This document shows, in pieces, positions 9,394-17,694 of a stretch of DNA of 46,407 nucleotides. The position numbers were made by a program, and so were the translations under genes. The notes under the pieces were generated by a model, which did not search any database, had not been told where the DNA came from, and saw nothing but the letters and a program-made list of their open reading frames with translations. Source of the stretch: Halieaceae bacterium UBA6060 (lineage in GTDB: Bacteria > Pseudomonadota > Gammaproteobacteria > Pseudomonadales > Halieaceae); contig DIYG01000052.1 in NCBI GenBank assembly GCA_002428935.1, positions 1-46,407 on the forward strand, read 5' to 3'. Positions within the stretch are counted from its first letter, which is position 1; every line of letters begins with the position of its first letter.

Positions 9394-9452
9394 ATTAACA
9401 CTGCGTTGACATAAGTTCGGACCAGTTAACACAAAAGCCTATCAACGTAACA
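9394..9452. promoter_or_regulatory. Helically phased heptamer repeats upstream of response regulator
   Basis: Four related heptamers lie in the same orientation: ATTAACA (9394), GTTGACA (9405), GTTAACA (9425) and CGTAACA (9446). Their spacings of 11, 20 and 21 bp put them on one face of the helix. OmpR-family regulators commonly bind direct repeats with this period. The pattern is seen directly; the operator role is inferred. The rest of the intergenic stretch (9453-9829) shows no convincing gene; a 72-codon frame at 9552-9770 looks like chance. Confidence 0.4.
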
Positions 9453-9829
9453 CCTCATTGGTCTTACACTGGTACAGTTTGGCACAGTTAGGAGAAGTTC
9501 TACCAGGCAGTGGTGCCACTCCTTGGCAAAGCAAGAGCATCGAGACAGTCTATGAACAGCCATCTAGTCGAAGCTCCCCAGGCGATCAGTTCGTCCCAAG
9601 TCACCGAGCGGTCGCAATCACCGTCGTGGAATGGCGTGCCCCCGGAGTTGCCCCAGCTAGGGCTCGGCGTACGGACTCGCTCTGTGTTTGTTCGCCGAGC
9701 CGCGTTTAAGCCTTCTCCAGAGTTCTCGCCGGCAATCGAGGAAGCGCATTTTGTCCTTGGTTACAATTGAAACAGTCAGTCGTGCGCTTCTTTGGGCAGA
9801 CCAAGGTGCATCAGGTAAGCGGGGCTAAC

Positions 9830-11044
9830 ATGGGGTTTACTCGGCGGCTTAAGGAGAACTTTACGACCGTTGTTAGCCTCGTTGCGATAATCGCTTTCCA
9901 AGCTTTAGCGGATGAGCTGAAGCTGCCGCGGCAAGGGATTGAAGCACTGTGCATGTTTGCCGATGTGTCGTTCGATGCGGACTTTGCGGGTGGAAGCCTC
10001 AACAGTTGCGCGCGGCGCGAAGACGGTAGCTACGAGCTCCGCTTCGCGCCAGAGAACACTCCGATAAACCACAGTCCGTGGTACGCGTTTCGAGTGTCTT
10101 CCTCTAAGGACCACGAGATCGTGGTTCATCTCAGCTATACCCACCATCGGCACCGCTATTGGCCAAAGCTCAGTGCAGACGGAGAGCGATGGCAACGGGC
10201 CAGTATCGGCGCCGTGGCTGTTGATGAATCGTCAGGGACCGCGAGCCTCCGGTTGAGCTTAGTGGGGAAACCGATCTGGGTAGCGGGGCAGGAGTTGTTC
10301 GATAACGAGGACTATTTCCTCTGGGCCAAGGACATGGAGGCCCAGGGGGTGTTCGCGTCGTCAATTCTCGGCAAGAGTGCCCAGGGGCGAGATATTCTTA
10401 AACTTGAGTACGATGCGGGTACCGGTCGTTTTATCGCGTTAACCGGTCGCCAACATCCGCCTGAGGTCACCGGAGCGCTTGCCCTGGAGCAGTTTGTTGA
10501 TCGTCTTGGGGAGGACGATAAGCTCGCCACGGTTTTCCGTGAGCATTTTGGCGTGCTGGTGGTGCCCAATATGAACCCTGACGGTGTTGCCCTCGGGTAT
10601 TGGCGTCACAGCACGGGTGGCATCGACCTCAATCGCGATTGGGGGCCGTTCACCCAGCCGGAAACGGCTTTGTTACGGGATGAGTTTTCCCGCTTCCGTG
10701 AAGGATCGAGCGAGTCTTTGGCTTTGTTTCTGGACTTCCATTCCACACGCTATGACGTTCTTTATACGCAATTGCGCGACATGCCCACTCGACCGGCGAA
10801 TTTCACATGGAGTTGGATTGCGCGTTTACAGAGGGCGCTGAGCGAGCCCTATCCGGGTTACCCGGTTACGGTAAAGCCCGGCCATAATCCTGACCGACCG
10901 ACTTCAAAGGCTTACATGCACGCTACCTTTGGCGTCCCTGCTATCACCTTCGAGTTGGGGGATGAGACTGATCGAGAATTCTTGCGCGGCTACGCTCGGA
11001 TCGCAGCGGAGCAGATGATGATCGAGCTGTTGGGCACCCTTTGA
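9830..11044 (+). CDS. Secreted M14-family zinc carboxypeptidase
   Basis: A 404-residue protein from ATG 9830; an upstream ATG-region frame start at 9767 would add 21 residues ahead of the signal peptide. An N-terminal export signal ends around ...FQALA. A beta-rich domain of the kind found in cytosolic-carboxypeptidase-like M14 enzymes (NHSPWYAFRV) precedes the catalytic domain. That domain has zinc ligands His209 and Glu212 (GRQHPPE) and His304 (LDFHST), substrate-binding Asn/Arg (GIDLNRDWG) and a likely catalytic Glu at about 375 (ITFELGDE). It would remove C-terminal residues from peptides or act on poly- or gamma-glutamyl chains. It overlaps the amidohydrolase gene by 4 bases, first in a three-gene coupled set. 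The substrate is inferred only. Confidence 0.85.
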   Translation: MGFTRRLKENFTTVVSLVAIIAFQALADELKLPRQGIEALCMFADVSFDADFAGGSLNSCARREDGSYELRFAPENTPINHSPWYAFRVSSSKDHEIVVHLSYTHHRHRYWPKLSADGERWQRASIGAVAVDESSGTASLRLSLVGKPIWVAGQELFDNEDYFLWAKDMEAQGVFASSILGKSAQGRDILKLEYDAGTGRFIALTGRQHPPEVTGALALEQFVDRLGEDDKLATVFREHFGVLVVPNMNPDGVALGYWRHSTGGIDLNRDWGPFTQPETALLRDEFSRFREGSSESLALFLDFHSTRYDVLYTQLRDMPTRPANFTWSWIARLQRALSEPYPGYPVTVKPGHNPDRPTSKAYMHATFGVPAITFELGDETDREFLRGYARIAAEQMMIELLGTL

Positions 11045-12669
11045 TCACGAGCTTCAAACACAAGACGCGGGGAATCTACGCCGTTGTTCATGCGTTCCTG
11101 CTGCTGGGCTTCTTTGGATCAACAGGGTTGGGCGCGGCGGAAGAGCATAGTGACTCCAACGCTGTTGAACACTTTGAAACGATGATTCTCGGAGGTTTGG
11201 TTTACGACGGATCTCTGAGAGAGCCCTCGATACGAGCCGTGGGCTTGCGCAGAGATCGCATTGCTTTCTTGGGCGATCCCGAAACGATTTCTTGGCAAGC
11301 CGATACGCTGGTCGATGCCAGTGGCCACTTTGTGCTCCCGGGATTTATTGACCCTCATACCCATAGCCTGGTGGATCTACGGGCTGAAGATCGGCGACTG
11401 AACCTCAACTACCTTACGCAGGGTGTCACCACGGTTTTTGTCGGTAACGATGGTAGCGGGTCGCCGCATATTCGCAAGCTGGCGCGGCAGCTTACCGCTC
11501 AGGGCATCGGCACAAACGTCGCGCTATTTGTGGGTCACGGCGCGGTGCGTACGGAAGTTATGGGTCTACAGGATCGAGCACCGACTGCCGAGGAGCTCAA
11601 GCAGATGAAGGCTTTGGTGGAGCAGAGCATGAGACAGGGTGCTCTAGGCTTGTCTACGGGCTTGTACTACAGTCCAGGCAACTACGCGACAACCGATGAA
11701 GTGATCGCATTGTCCCGGGTCGCGGCATCCCTCGACGGTGTATATGAGACTCACCTCCGTGACGAGAGCTCCTACCAGATGGGTTTTCTTGCCGCCTTGC
11801 GTGAGGCTATAGAGATTGGCCGGAGCGCGGATATCCCGGTTCACATTGGTCACATTAAGGCCTTGGGTGTAGATGTGTGGGGTGACAGCCAGGCGGCGGT
11901 CGAGTTGATAGAGCAAGCTCGAAGCTCAGGGCTCAGAGTAACAGCCGATCAGTATCCCTGGTCCGCGTCGGGAACTCATCTGCGCAATGCGGTGATGCCT
12001 CGCTGGGCTCTAGCGGATTCCTACCAGCGCTATCAGGAAAGGCTTCGTGATACCCGCTTGCGGGAAGAACTTCTCGTTGCCGTAAAAGACAACATCCGCA
12101 GACGTGGGGGCGCTGAAGCGCTATTAATCGCTACGTGTCCGGATGAGCGTTTTCAGGGGAAGACTTTGGCGGAAGCAGCTACTGTCTTGGAACTTGATGT
12201 CACGCAGGCGGCGATCGAGATCCTTAAGTTGGGGAATTCCCGAGTCATCTCTTTCAATATGAGCGACAAAGACATTGAGCACTTCATGCGTCAATCGTGG
12301 GTGATGACTTCTTCCGATGGAAATGAACGCCATCCGCGCAAGTACGCCAGCTTTCCCAAGAAGTACGAGACATACGTTAAGAAGCGAGGCCTGATGGACA
12401 TGGCTACCTTCGTCCATCGAAGTAGCGCCCTAACCGCGGAAACGTTTGGACTGGCGCGCCGCGGTTTGCTGCGGGTTGGTTACCATGCGGATGTGGTAAT
12501 CATTGATCCAGATACTTTTGCACCTCAGGCGGATTATCTGAATTGGAATCGTCTTTCCACCGGAGTTCGCGATGTCTTCGTAAATGGTCGAGGTGTAATT
12601 CGTGATGGCGAGGTGGCGGCTCAGGAGTATCCTGGTCGCGTACTAACCCGGTTCTCGATGGGGCGATGA
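11041..12669 (+). CDS. D-aminoacylase / N-acyl-D-amino-acid deacylase family amidohydrolase
   Basis: A 542-residue metal-dependent amidohydrolase with a probable N-terminal signal (AFLLLGFFGSTGLGAAEE), so likely periplasmic. The family pattern is clear: GGLVYDG in the N-terminal sandwich, metal-binding His106/His108 in GFIDPHTHS, TQGVTTVFVGNDGSG, HLRDES, PVHIGHIKALG, TADQYPWSASGT, then TSSDGN and the C-terminal GYHADVVIIDPD. Members hydrolyse N-acyl-D-amino acids or D-residue-containing dipeptides. The start is a TTG overlapping the previous stop (TTGA), and its end overlaps the next gene as ATGA, so all three are translationally coupled. The exact substrate is unknown. Confidence 0.88.
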   Translation: MITSFKHKTRGIYAVVHAFLLLGFFGSTGLGAAEEHSDSNAVEHFETMILGGLVYDGSLREPSIRAVGLRRDRIAFLGDPETISWQADTLVDASGHFVLPGFIDPHTHSLVDLRAEDRRLNLNYLTQGVTTVFVGNDGSGSPHIRKLARQLTAQGIGTNVALFVGHGAVRTEVMGLQDRAPTAEELKQMKALVEQSMRQGALGLSTGLYYSPGNYATTDEVIALSRVAASLDGVYETHLRDESSYQMGFLAALREAIEIGRSADIPVHIGHIKALGVDVWGDSQAAVELIEQARSSGLRVTADQYPWSASGTHLRNAVMPRWALADSYQRYQERLRDTRLREELLVAVKDNIRRRGGAEALLIATCPDERFQGKTLAEAATVLELDVTQAAIEILKLGNSRVISFNMSDKDIEHFMRQSWVMTSSDGNERHPRKYASFPKKYETYVKKRGLMDMATFVHRSSALTAETFGLARRGLLRVGYHADVVIIDPDTFAPQADYLNWNRLSTGVRDVFVNGRGVIRDGEVAAQEYPGRVLTRFSMGR

Positions 12670-14696
12670 CTAGCAGCTTTGAATTGCGGCGCTTTCACCG
12701 GGTCGTCGTTGGATTATTCCTCCTGACCATTGCTTCTTTATCTCACGCGGTGGACGCCGGCCACCGCCCCTTGCGATTGATGCTGGTTGATGAAGACAAC
12801 AATGGGATTGCGGGTTATGCCGAGCTTGACGGGGAGGTCTTCGCATCCGATGACAGCGGTAACGTTATTACTAAGGTACCGCGCGCATCCCACTATCTCA
12901 TCAGACTCGAAGCACCGGGATACTATCCATCCGTACAGTCGTTTAGCGATCTTGAAGTAGAACGCTGGTCAGGCCTGGTGCCGGCCATAACGCTAGTAAA
13001 GCAGCAACCGGGACGGGTTCTGATGGCCTTCGGCGGCGACGTGATGCTGGGTCGACGTTACCATGATCCCAATCCTGGTGAGCCGATACAGATTCGAGCT
13101 GATGCCAGGGAGCAAGATACCCATCGCCTCCTTGATGCGGTGCGCCCCTACTTGAGCTACCCCGACCTTGTCTCGGTGAATTTAGAGAGTGTAGTGGTGG
13201 CCCGTGAGCCTACCCAGCATGCCCCCAAATCAGTTGTATTCTTTTCCTACCCGGAAACGCTTCCCGCACTTGTGAAGGGGGGCGTGGATTACGTCAGCCT
13301 CGGGAATAACCATAGCTACGACTATCTTGATTCGGCCTTGTCAGAAACACTTGCAAGACTGGCCGCGTGGAAGCTTGGCTACTCAGGGAGTGGCGCATCA
13401 GAGGCCGAAGCCCTCGCCCCTTGGCTTACGCGAGTTCGGGATCGGGATGTGTCAGTTCATTCATTCGTAGGCTGGGCCGGTCGGGTGACCCCTAACCAGG
13501 TCGCTGTAGGAGCTTCGAAGGGCGGTGCGGCGCTAGGCACCGTTGGTAACATTCGAAAATCCCTGGCACTTAGTTCCGATTCCGCCGTTCGAGTCGTGCA
13601 GTATCATGGCAGCGCGGAATACTCCTTTGAGCCGACGGCAGAAACCCGCGAGCGATTACGCGCGGCAATAGATTCCGGGGCAGATTTAGCCATCGGTCAT
13701 CACCCTCATGTGCTCCATGGCTTTGAAGTGTACAAAGGAAAACTGATTGCCTATTCCTTGGGCAACTTTCTTTTCGATCAGTACATCTATGAAACTCAGC
13801 GCTCTGCGCTTCTCTATGTGTGGATGGATGGAGAGCGTTTTCACCGCGCCGAGTTCGTGCCGCTGTACATAAAGAGTTATCGCCCAACACCGGCTGTAGG
13901 TGGACTGCGCGACCATGTGCTCCGCCGGTTATCTGAGCAGGCCAGGCGAGAGGGAGCCTCCGTCCACTTTTCCGGGGGGCATTTGGTTGTTGGGGAGAAG
14001 CTAGGCGGAGGAGGTTTGCTTACCTCCCCGTCACAATCTCCGAGCGCTATGGTTCGCTTCCAGGGGTGGGGCCAGGTAGAAGTTGACTCCGACCAACCAT
14101 GTGATTTCGGTTGGGATTGGTGGGCCATCGGTGACCACGAGCAGGAGAACCTCTACGGACTAGTTGATCGAAGTTGGGAGTTTTTAACCCCGACCTCAGG
14201 GATCGAAAGAGGCGAAGCTGACGGTAATCATCGCATGGTCTTGCGACCGGATAAGAGTGTGCTTGTGGGTCTGAGACAAAAGTACTTCATGCGTGTGTGG
14301 AACGATGACCCTAAAACCGTAGCATTTCGCATCAAGACCTCGGAGGCCCTAAGCGCCCGCTTATGTTTGGAGAAGCGGGAGCGACACATGAGTACCCTTG
14401 AGGCCCGCGACAATCCAACGGTGCAATGTTTACTAGCGCAGTCGTTTCATGCAAACGAAGACTGGCAATCCGTTGCCTTTGATTTTCAGCCACCCCTTCG
14501 TGATACGTTGCGAGGGCTGCGCTTTCGTTTGGAATTCTCGCGGAAGTTCTCGGGCGGAGAGGGCGCTTCGGAAAATGTCGCCAGTCAATCTGCTCTTTCC
14601 AGCGCCTTACTTCTGGATGATATTCAGTTCATTAGCTGGGAAAACGATACCCAGGACCGGCGGATCAATGTGATGCGTTGTCCTACAAGGGATTAG
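12666..14696 (+). CDS. CapA-like (PGA_cap) metallophosphoesterase-fold protein with extra C-terminal domain
   Basis: A 676-residue exported protein. A signal peptide (LFLLTIASLSHA) is followed by a small carboxypeptidase-regulatory-like beta domain (about 35-115; LRLMLVDEDNNG, LEAPGYYPS). The CapA/PgsA domain (PF09587) then starts at about residue 123 with GGDVMLGRR, continuing with NLES, SLGNNHSYDY, GHHPHVLHG and YSLGNFLFDQ. The last roughly 220 residues form an unassigned, probably beta-sandwich, region (FGWDWWAIGDHEQENLYG). CapA-family proteins act in poly-gamma-glutamate capsule production, but here no CapB/CapC ligase genes are adjacent. Pairing with a carboxypeptidase and a D-aminoacylase instead suggests processing or breakdown of a D-amino-acid-containing polymer or peptide. 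That role is inference. Confidence 0.85.
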   Translation: MTSSFELRRFHRVVVGLFLLTIASLSHAVDAGHRPLRLMLVDEDNNGIAGYAELDGEVFASDDSGNVITKVPRASHYLIRLEAPGYYPSVQSFSDLEVERWSGLVPAITLVKQQPGRVLMAFGGDVMLGRRYHDPNPGEPIQIRADAREQDTHRLLDAVRPYLSYPDLVSVNLESVVVAREPTQHAPKSVVFFSYPETLPALVKGGVDYVSLGNNHSYDYLDSALSETLARLAAWKLGYSGSGASEAEALAPWLTRVRDRDVSVHSFVGWAGRVTPNQVAVGASKGGAALGTVGNIRKSLALSSDSAVRVVQYHGSAEYSFEPTAETRERLRAAIDSGADLAIGHHPHVLHGFEVYKGKLIAYSLGNFLFDQYIYETQRSALLYVWMDGERFHRAEFVPLYIKSYRPTPAVGGLRDHVLRRLSEQARREGASVHFSGGHLVVGEKLGGGGLLTSPSQSPSAMVRFQGWGQVEVDSDQPCDFGWDWWAIGDHEQENLYGLVDRSWEFLTPTSGIERGEADGNHRMVLRPDKSVLVGLRQKYFMRVWNDDPKTVAFRIKTSEALSARLCLEKRERHMSTLEARDNPTVQCLLAQSFHANEDWQSVAFDFQPPLRDTLRGLRFRLEFSRKFSGGEGASENVASQSALSSALLLDDIQFISWENDTQDRRINVMRCPTRD

Positions 14697-15002
14697 CCTG
14701 CCTTGGAAACTAGATGGCTCTTTCCCACTAGTGGGGGCAACCTCCAACAAGTCTTGCTGATGAAAAGCTGTCAGCAGCGGCCCCGCTTTGATGAGATCCT
14801 TGCTTCTGAATTGCGGCGTCCACGCTAGTTTAGGGTATTGACGCTTTGCAGCGACAGGTAACTTTGCCAAATGCTCGGTCGAGAACGGTAAGGGGGAACT
14901 TAAGCTCGTTCGTTGCTAACGCTGCAGGAATGTGAAAACTCTCACGGTGATCTTCGAATAGCGATTGGAGCCACTGCCGTCGGCGACAAATAGCGCTCCA
15001 AA
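14697..15002. other. Intergenic region between convergent genes
   Basis: About 300 bases between the CapA-like gene and the TetR gene. A perfect 12-bp palindrome CCCACTAGTGGG lies at 14724-14735. I see no gene, RNA or clear T-tailed terminator in the rest; the short minus-strand frame here has no recognisable product. Confidence 0.4.
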
Positions 15003-15659
15003 CTACTTCGCCACAAACAGGGCAGAAATCAATGCTCTAACCTTCTTTACGGCACTCACAACATCAACGCTGTCCTGATCGACAAGCCATTGATAGGCAA
15101 GGCCGAAGCTCGTGGATGTTATGAGTAAAGTCAATGCTTCCACATCGGTCTTCTTCGATAGTTCGCCTTGCTTTACCCCTTCTTCGAGTAGTGAAGAAAT
15201 GTCTTTACGGGCGGCCTGGTGAAATTCACTGAGACGTTCTTTCATGGGAGAGGACACGCCGACTGACTCAAACCAAAGGATGTAAAGCACTTGAGCGTCG
15301 GCCGGGTGGTTCGCCGCATAGGCGATGATGGCATCCAATCTCGACATGAGGGCGGCACTCCCGCGCCGACCCCTGGACTGGTTTCTTACCTCTTCATACC
15401 AGTGAGCGAGGCATCGCTCCGTCAATCGCATGAACAGCTGTTCTTTACTGCCAAACCGAGCATGCGCCAAACCGCGACTGTAGCCTGCGCGCTCGCCGAC
15501 CTCCTTTAATGTCGTGGCGTGCGTTCCAAGCTCAATCACCAGATGCTCAGCCGCGTCGAGCATAAGCTTATCGGATAGCTCAATACGTTCCTTTTGGGAT
15601 CGACGGATCGGCACATTAGTCCGCTCCGATTTTCTTCGTTGCGTTGACTGTTTAGGCAA
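15003..15659 (-). CDS. TetR-family transcriptional regulator
   Basis: A 218-residue regulator. The N-terminal helix-turn-helix (about residues 30-80: LMLDAAEHLVIELGTHATTLKEVGERAGYS, then GLAHARFGSKEQLF) is characteristic of TetR, followed by an all-helical ligand-binding region. The start is a TTG at 15659, supported by AAGGA six bases upstream; a GTG at 15614 is the alternative. It is divergent from the acyl-CoA dehydrogenase / synthetase pair and is most likely its repressor, released by an acyl-CoA or related ligand. A near-perfect inverted repeat between them is a candidate operator. The ligand is unknown. Confidence 0.88.
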   Translation of the reverse strand: MPKQSTQRRKSERTNVPIRRSQKERIELSDKLMLDAAEHLVIELGTHATTLKEVGERAGYSRGLAHARFGSKEQLFMRLTERCLAHWYEEVRNQSRGRRGSAALMSRLDAIIAYAANHPADAQVLYILWFESVGVSSPMKERLSEFHQAARKDISSLLEEGVKQGELSKKTDVEALTLLITSTSFGLAYQWLVDQDSVDVVSAVKKVRALISALFVAK

Positions 15660-15731
15660 AGCTTTTCCTTAGTACTTCAGATCAGAGCATCGTAACGCAC
15701 TAGACGATCTTCGATCTGCAGAATATATTTG

Positions 15732-15759
15732 CTAGACACAAACAAATAAAGTGTTCTAG
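15732..15759. promoter_or_regulatory. Candidate TetR operator (inverted repeat)
   Basis: CTAGACAC (15732-15739) and GTGTTCTAG (15751-15759) are inverted arms, with one extra T in the right arm, around an AT-rich 11-base spacer. They lie between the divergent TetR gene and the acyl-CoA dehydrogenase gene, in the right place for an operator covering one or both promoters. Function is inferred. Confidence 0.45.
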
Positions 15760-15881
15760 GATGCGGTCACCTCTTAGCACCGGGAGAAGACTTCAAGCCC
15801 TGGCGAGACGACAACTATTGATCGGGGTTTGATTGAGTTTCCGCTGATCTCTCGCCGTCGTGAACGGTTGGATGAAACGCT

Positions 15882-17681
15882 GTGATGGATGGATACAAGA
15901 CACCCTTACGGGAAATTTCCTTCTCTCTGTTTGAGGTATTGGGCTATGAAGAGCACTGTGCTGCGCGTCAGGATGCTGATTCCCTGGATCAGAGCACGGC
16001 AGAGATGCTGCTCGCAGAATACGGTCGATTCTGCGAAGCCGTCATCGCGCCGCTAAACGGGCCAGGCGATGCAGAAGGTTGTCGATTTGTGGATGGGCGG
16101 GTCACAACACCGGCGGGCTTCCAGGATGCCTATACCCAATACGCTGAGAGCGGATGGTTTTCCCTATCCAGTGACCCCGCTTTGGGTGGCCAGGGGCTGC
16201 CGCCGTCTCTGAGCAAAATAACCTCAGAGATTCTGTCGTCGGCAAACATGGGTTTTGCTCTTTATACATCGGCTATTCCGGGGGCAATCGCAACGCTCAG
16301 TCGCTACGGCAACGATGGTCAACGATCACTCTATGAACGTGCCCTGGTATCCGGCAAATGGAACGCCACCATGTGCCTTACGGAACCGCACTGTGGAACA
16401 GATCTAGGCTTGCTCCGCTGTAAAGCTGTTCCGCAGGAAGACGGCAGTTACCGAATCTCCGGCACAAAGATATTCATCACCGGGGGTGAGCACGACCTCA
16501 CCGAAAACATCGTGCATTTGGTTCTTGCTCGCATCGAGTGCGCTCCGACGGGTACCCGAGGAATCTCGCTCTTCATTGTTCCAAAACGGCGGTTGGACCG
16601 TGAAGGGGAGTTGGGAGAGTTAAACGGAGTTTCCTGCGGGGCTATTGAAAACAAACTGGGAGTCAAAGCCAGTGCCACCTGCGTGATGAACTTCGACGAC
16701 GCAAAGGGCTACTTGCTGGGCGAGGAGAATCGCGGTCTCGCTGCCATGTTCACCTTCATCAATGCATCGCGTATCAGTGCGGCCAGTCAAGGCGTTGCTC
16801 ACGCGGAACTGGGTTTTCAGAAGTCCCTCGCTTACGCGAAAGACAGGCTCCAAATGCGCTCATTGAGTGGGCCCAAAAATCTCCAGCAGCCCGCCGATCC
16901 GATCATTGTTCATCCTGATGTTCGACGCATGCTGCTTACGCAAAAAGCGTTCGCCGAGGGTAATCGCCTCTTCAACCACTTCTTGGCCATGCAGCTCGAT
17001 TTGGTAGGGGATGACTCAGCGGAGCGCAACGGTGCCGAAGCTCGATTGGACTTGCTAACTCCGATTGCTAAAGCGTTTGCCACGGAAACGGGCGTGGAGG
17101 CTTCGAATCTCGCCGTTCAGTGCTTCGGCGGTCATGGATACATAAAAGAGTGGGGTGTAGAGCAGAATCTCAGAGATTCACGCATTGCCACGCTCTACGA
17201 GGGTACTACGGGTGTGCAGGCGATCGACTTTCTCGGGCGGAAAGTCCTTGGGGGTCTGAGGCCGGCCTTTGAGGAGCTTCTCAGCGACATGGAAGGATTC
17301 TGTGCCGAGTTCCTGGAGCAGGAACAAAGCTACACCGTCTACGGCAAAACCCTGATCGAACTGATTTCGCAGTGGCGTGATTTAACCCTATTGATCGCCA
17401 CGCGGGCGGAAGCCGACCCTGAGGAGATGGGCGCGGCCTCCGTAAGCTATCTGATGTTGTCGGGCTACATCATCGTAGGGTACTTCTGGCTTAGAAGCTT
17501 GAAGGTTGCGTTAGCTGCCATTGAGCGAAAGGCGTCTGACACTGGTTTCTATCAGGCGAAACTATCGGTTGCCGCGTTCTACTTTGATCACCTGCTCCCC
17601 AGAACAAGCGCACATGCGCAGAGTATTCGCGCGGGCGGTAAAAGCATGATGTCGATCTCGGCGGATCATTTTCAGTTTTAA
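15882..17681 (+). CDS. Acyl-CoA dehydrogenase, large (DmdC/FadE-like) type
   Basis: A 599-residue FAD enzyme that introduces a C2-C3 double bond into an acyl-CoA. It shows MCLTEPHCGTDLG (FAD/substrate signature), ISGTKIFITGGEHD, the catalytic-base region IATLYEGTTGVQA with Glu near residue 440, FGGHGYIKEWGVEQ, and an extra C-terminal helical domain after residue 460. The length of about 600 and the C-terminal extension match the group that includes 3-methylmercaptopropionyl-CoA dehydrogenase (DmdC) as well as general long-form FadE homologues, so the substrate is open. GTG 15882 and ATG 15885 are equivalent start choices. It is followed 13 bases later by a CoA ligase gene. Confidence 0.88.
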   Translation: MMDGYKTPLREISFSLFEVLGYEEHCAARQDADSLDQSTAEMLLAEYGRFCEAVIAPLNGPGDAEGCRFVDGRVTTPAGFQDAYTQYAESGWFSLSSDPALGGQGLPPSLSKITSEILSSANMGFALYTSAIPGAIATLSRYGNDGQRSLYERALVSGKWNATMCLTEPHCGTDLGLLRCKAVPQEDGSYRISGTKIFITGGEHDLTENIVHLVLARIECAPTGTRGISLFIVPKRRLDREGELGELNGVSCGAIENKLGVKASATCVMNFDDAKGYLLGEENRGLAAMFTFINASRISAASQGVAHAELGFQKSLAYAKDRLQMRSLSGPKNLQQPADPIIVHPDVRRMLLTQKAFAEGNRLFNHFLAMQLDLVGDDSAERNGAEARLDLLTPIAKAFATETGVEASNLAVQCFGGHGYIKEWGVEQNLRDSRIATLYEGTTGVQAIDFLGRKVLGGLRPAFEELLSDMEGFCAEFLEQEQSYTVYGKTLIELISQWRDLTLLIATRAEADPEEMGAASVSYLMLSGYIIVGYFWLRSLKVALAAIERKASDTGFYQAKLSVAAFYFDHLLPRTSAHAQSIRAGGKSMMSISADHFQF

Positions 17682-17694
17682 AGGACTAGTACCC

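Noticed and set aside
9552..9770. A 72-codon plus-strand frame before the carboxypeptidase gene
   Set aside because: No recognisable family, no good ribosome site and low-complexity composition; more likely upstream non-coding sequence.
14724..14735. CCCACTAGTGGG palindrome as a terminator
   Set aside because: There is no loop and no T tract, so it cannot be called a terminator; kept only as a note in the intergenic entry.
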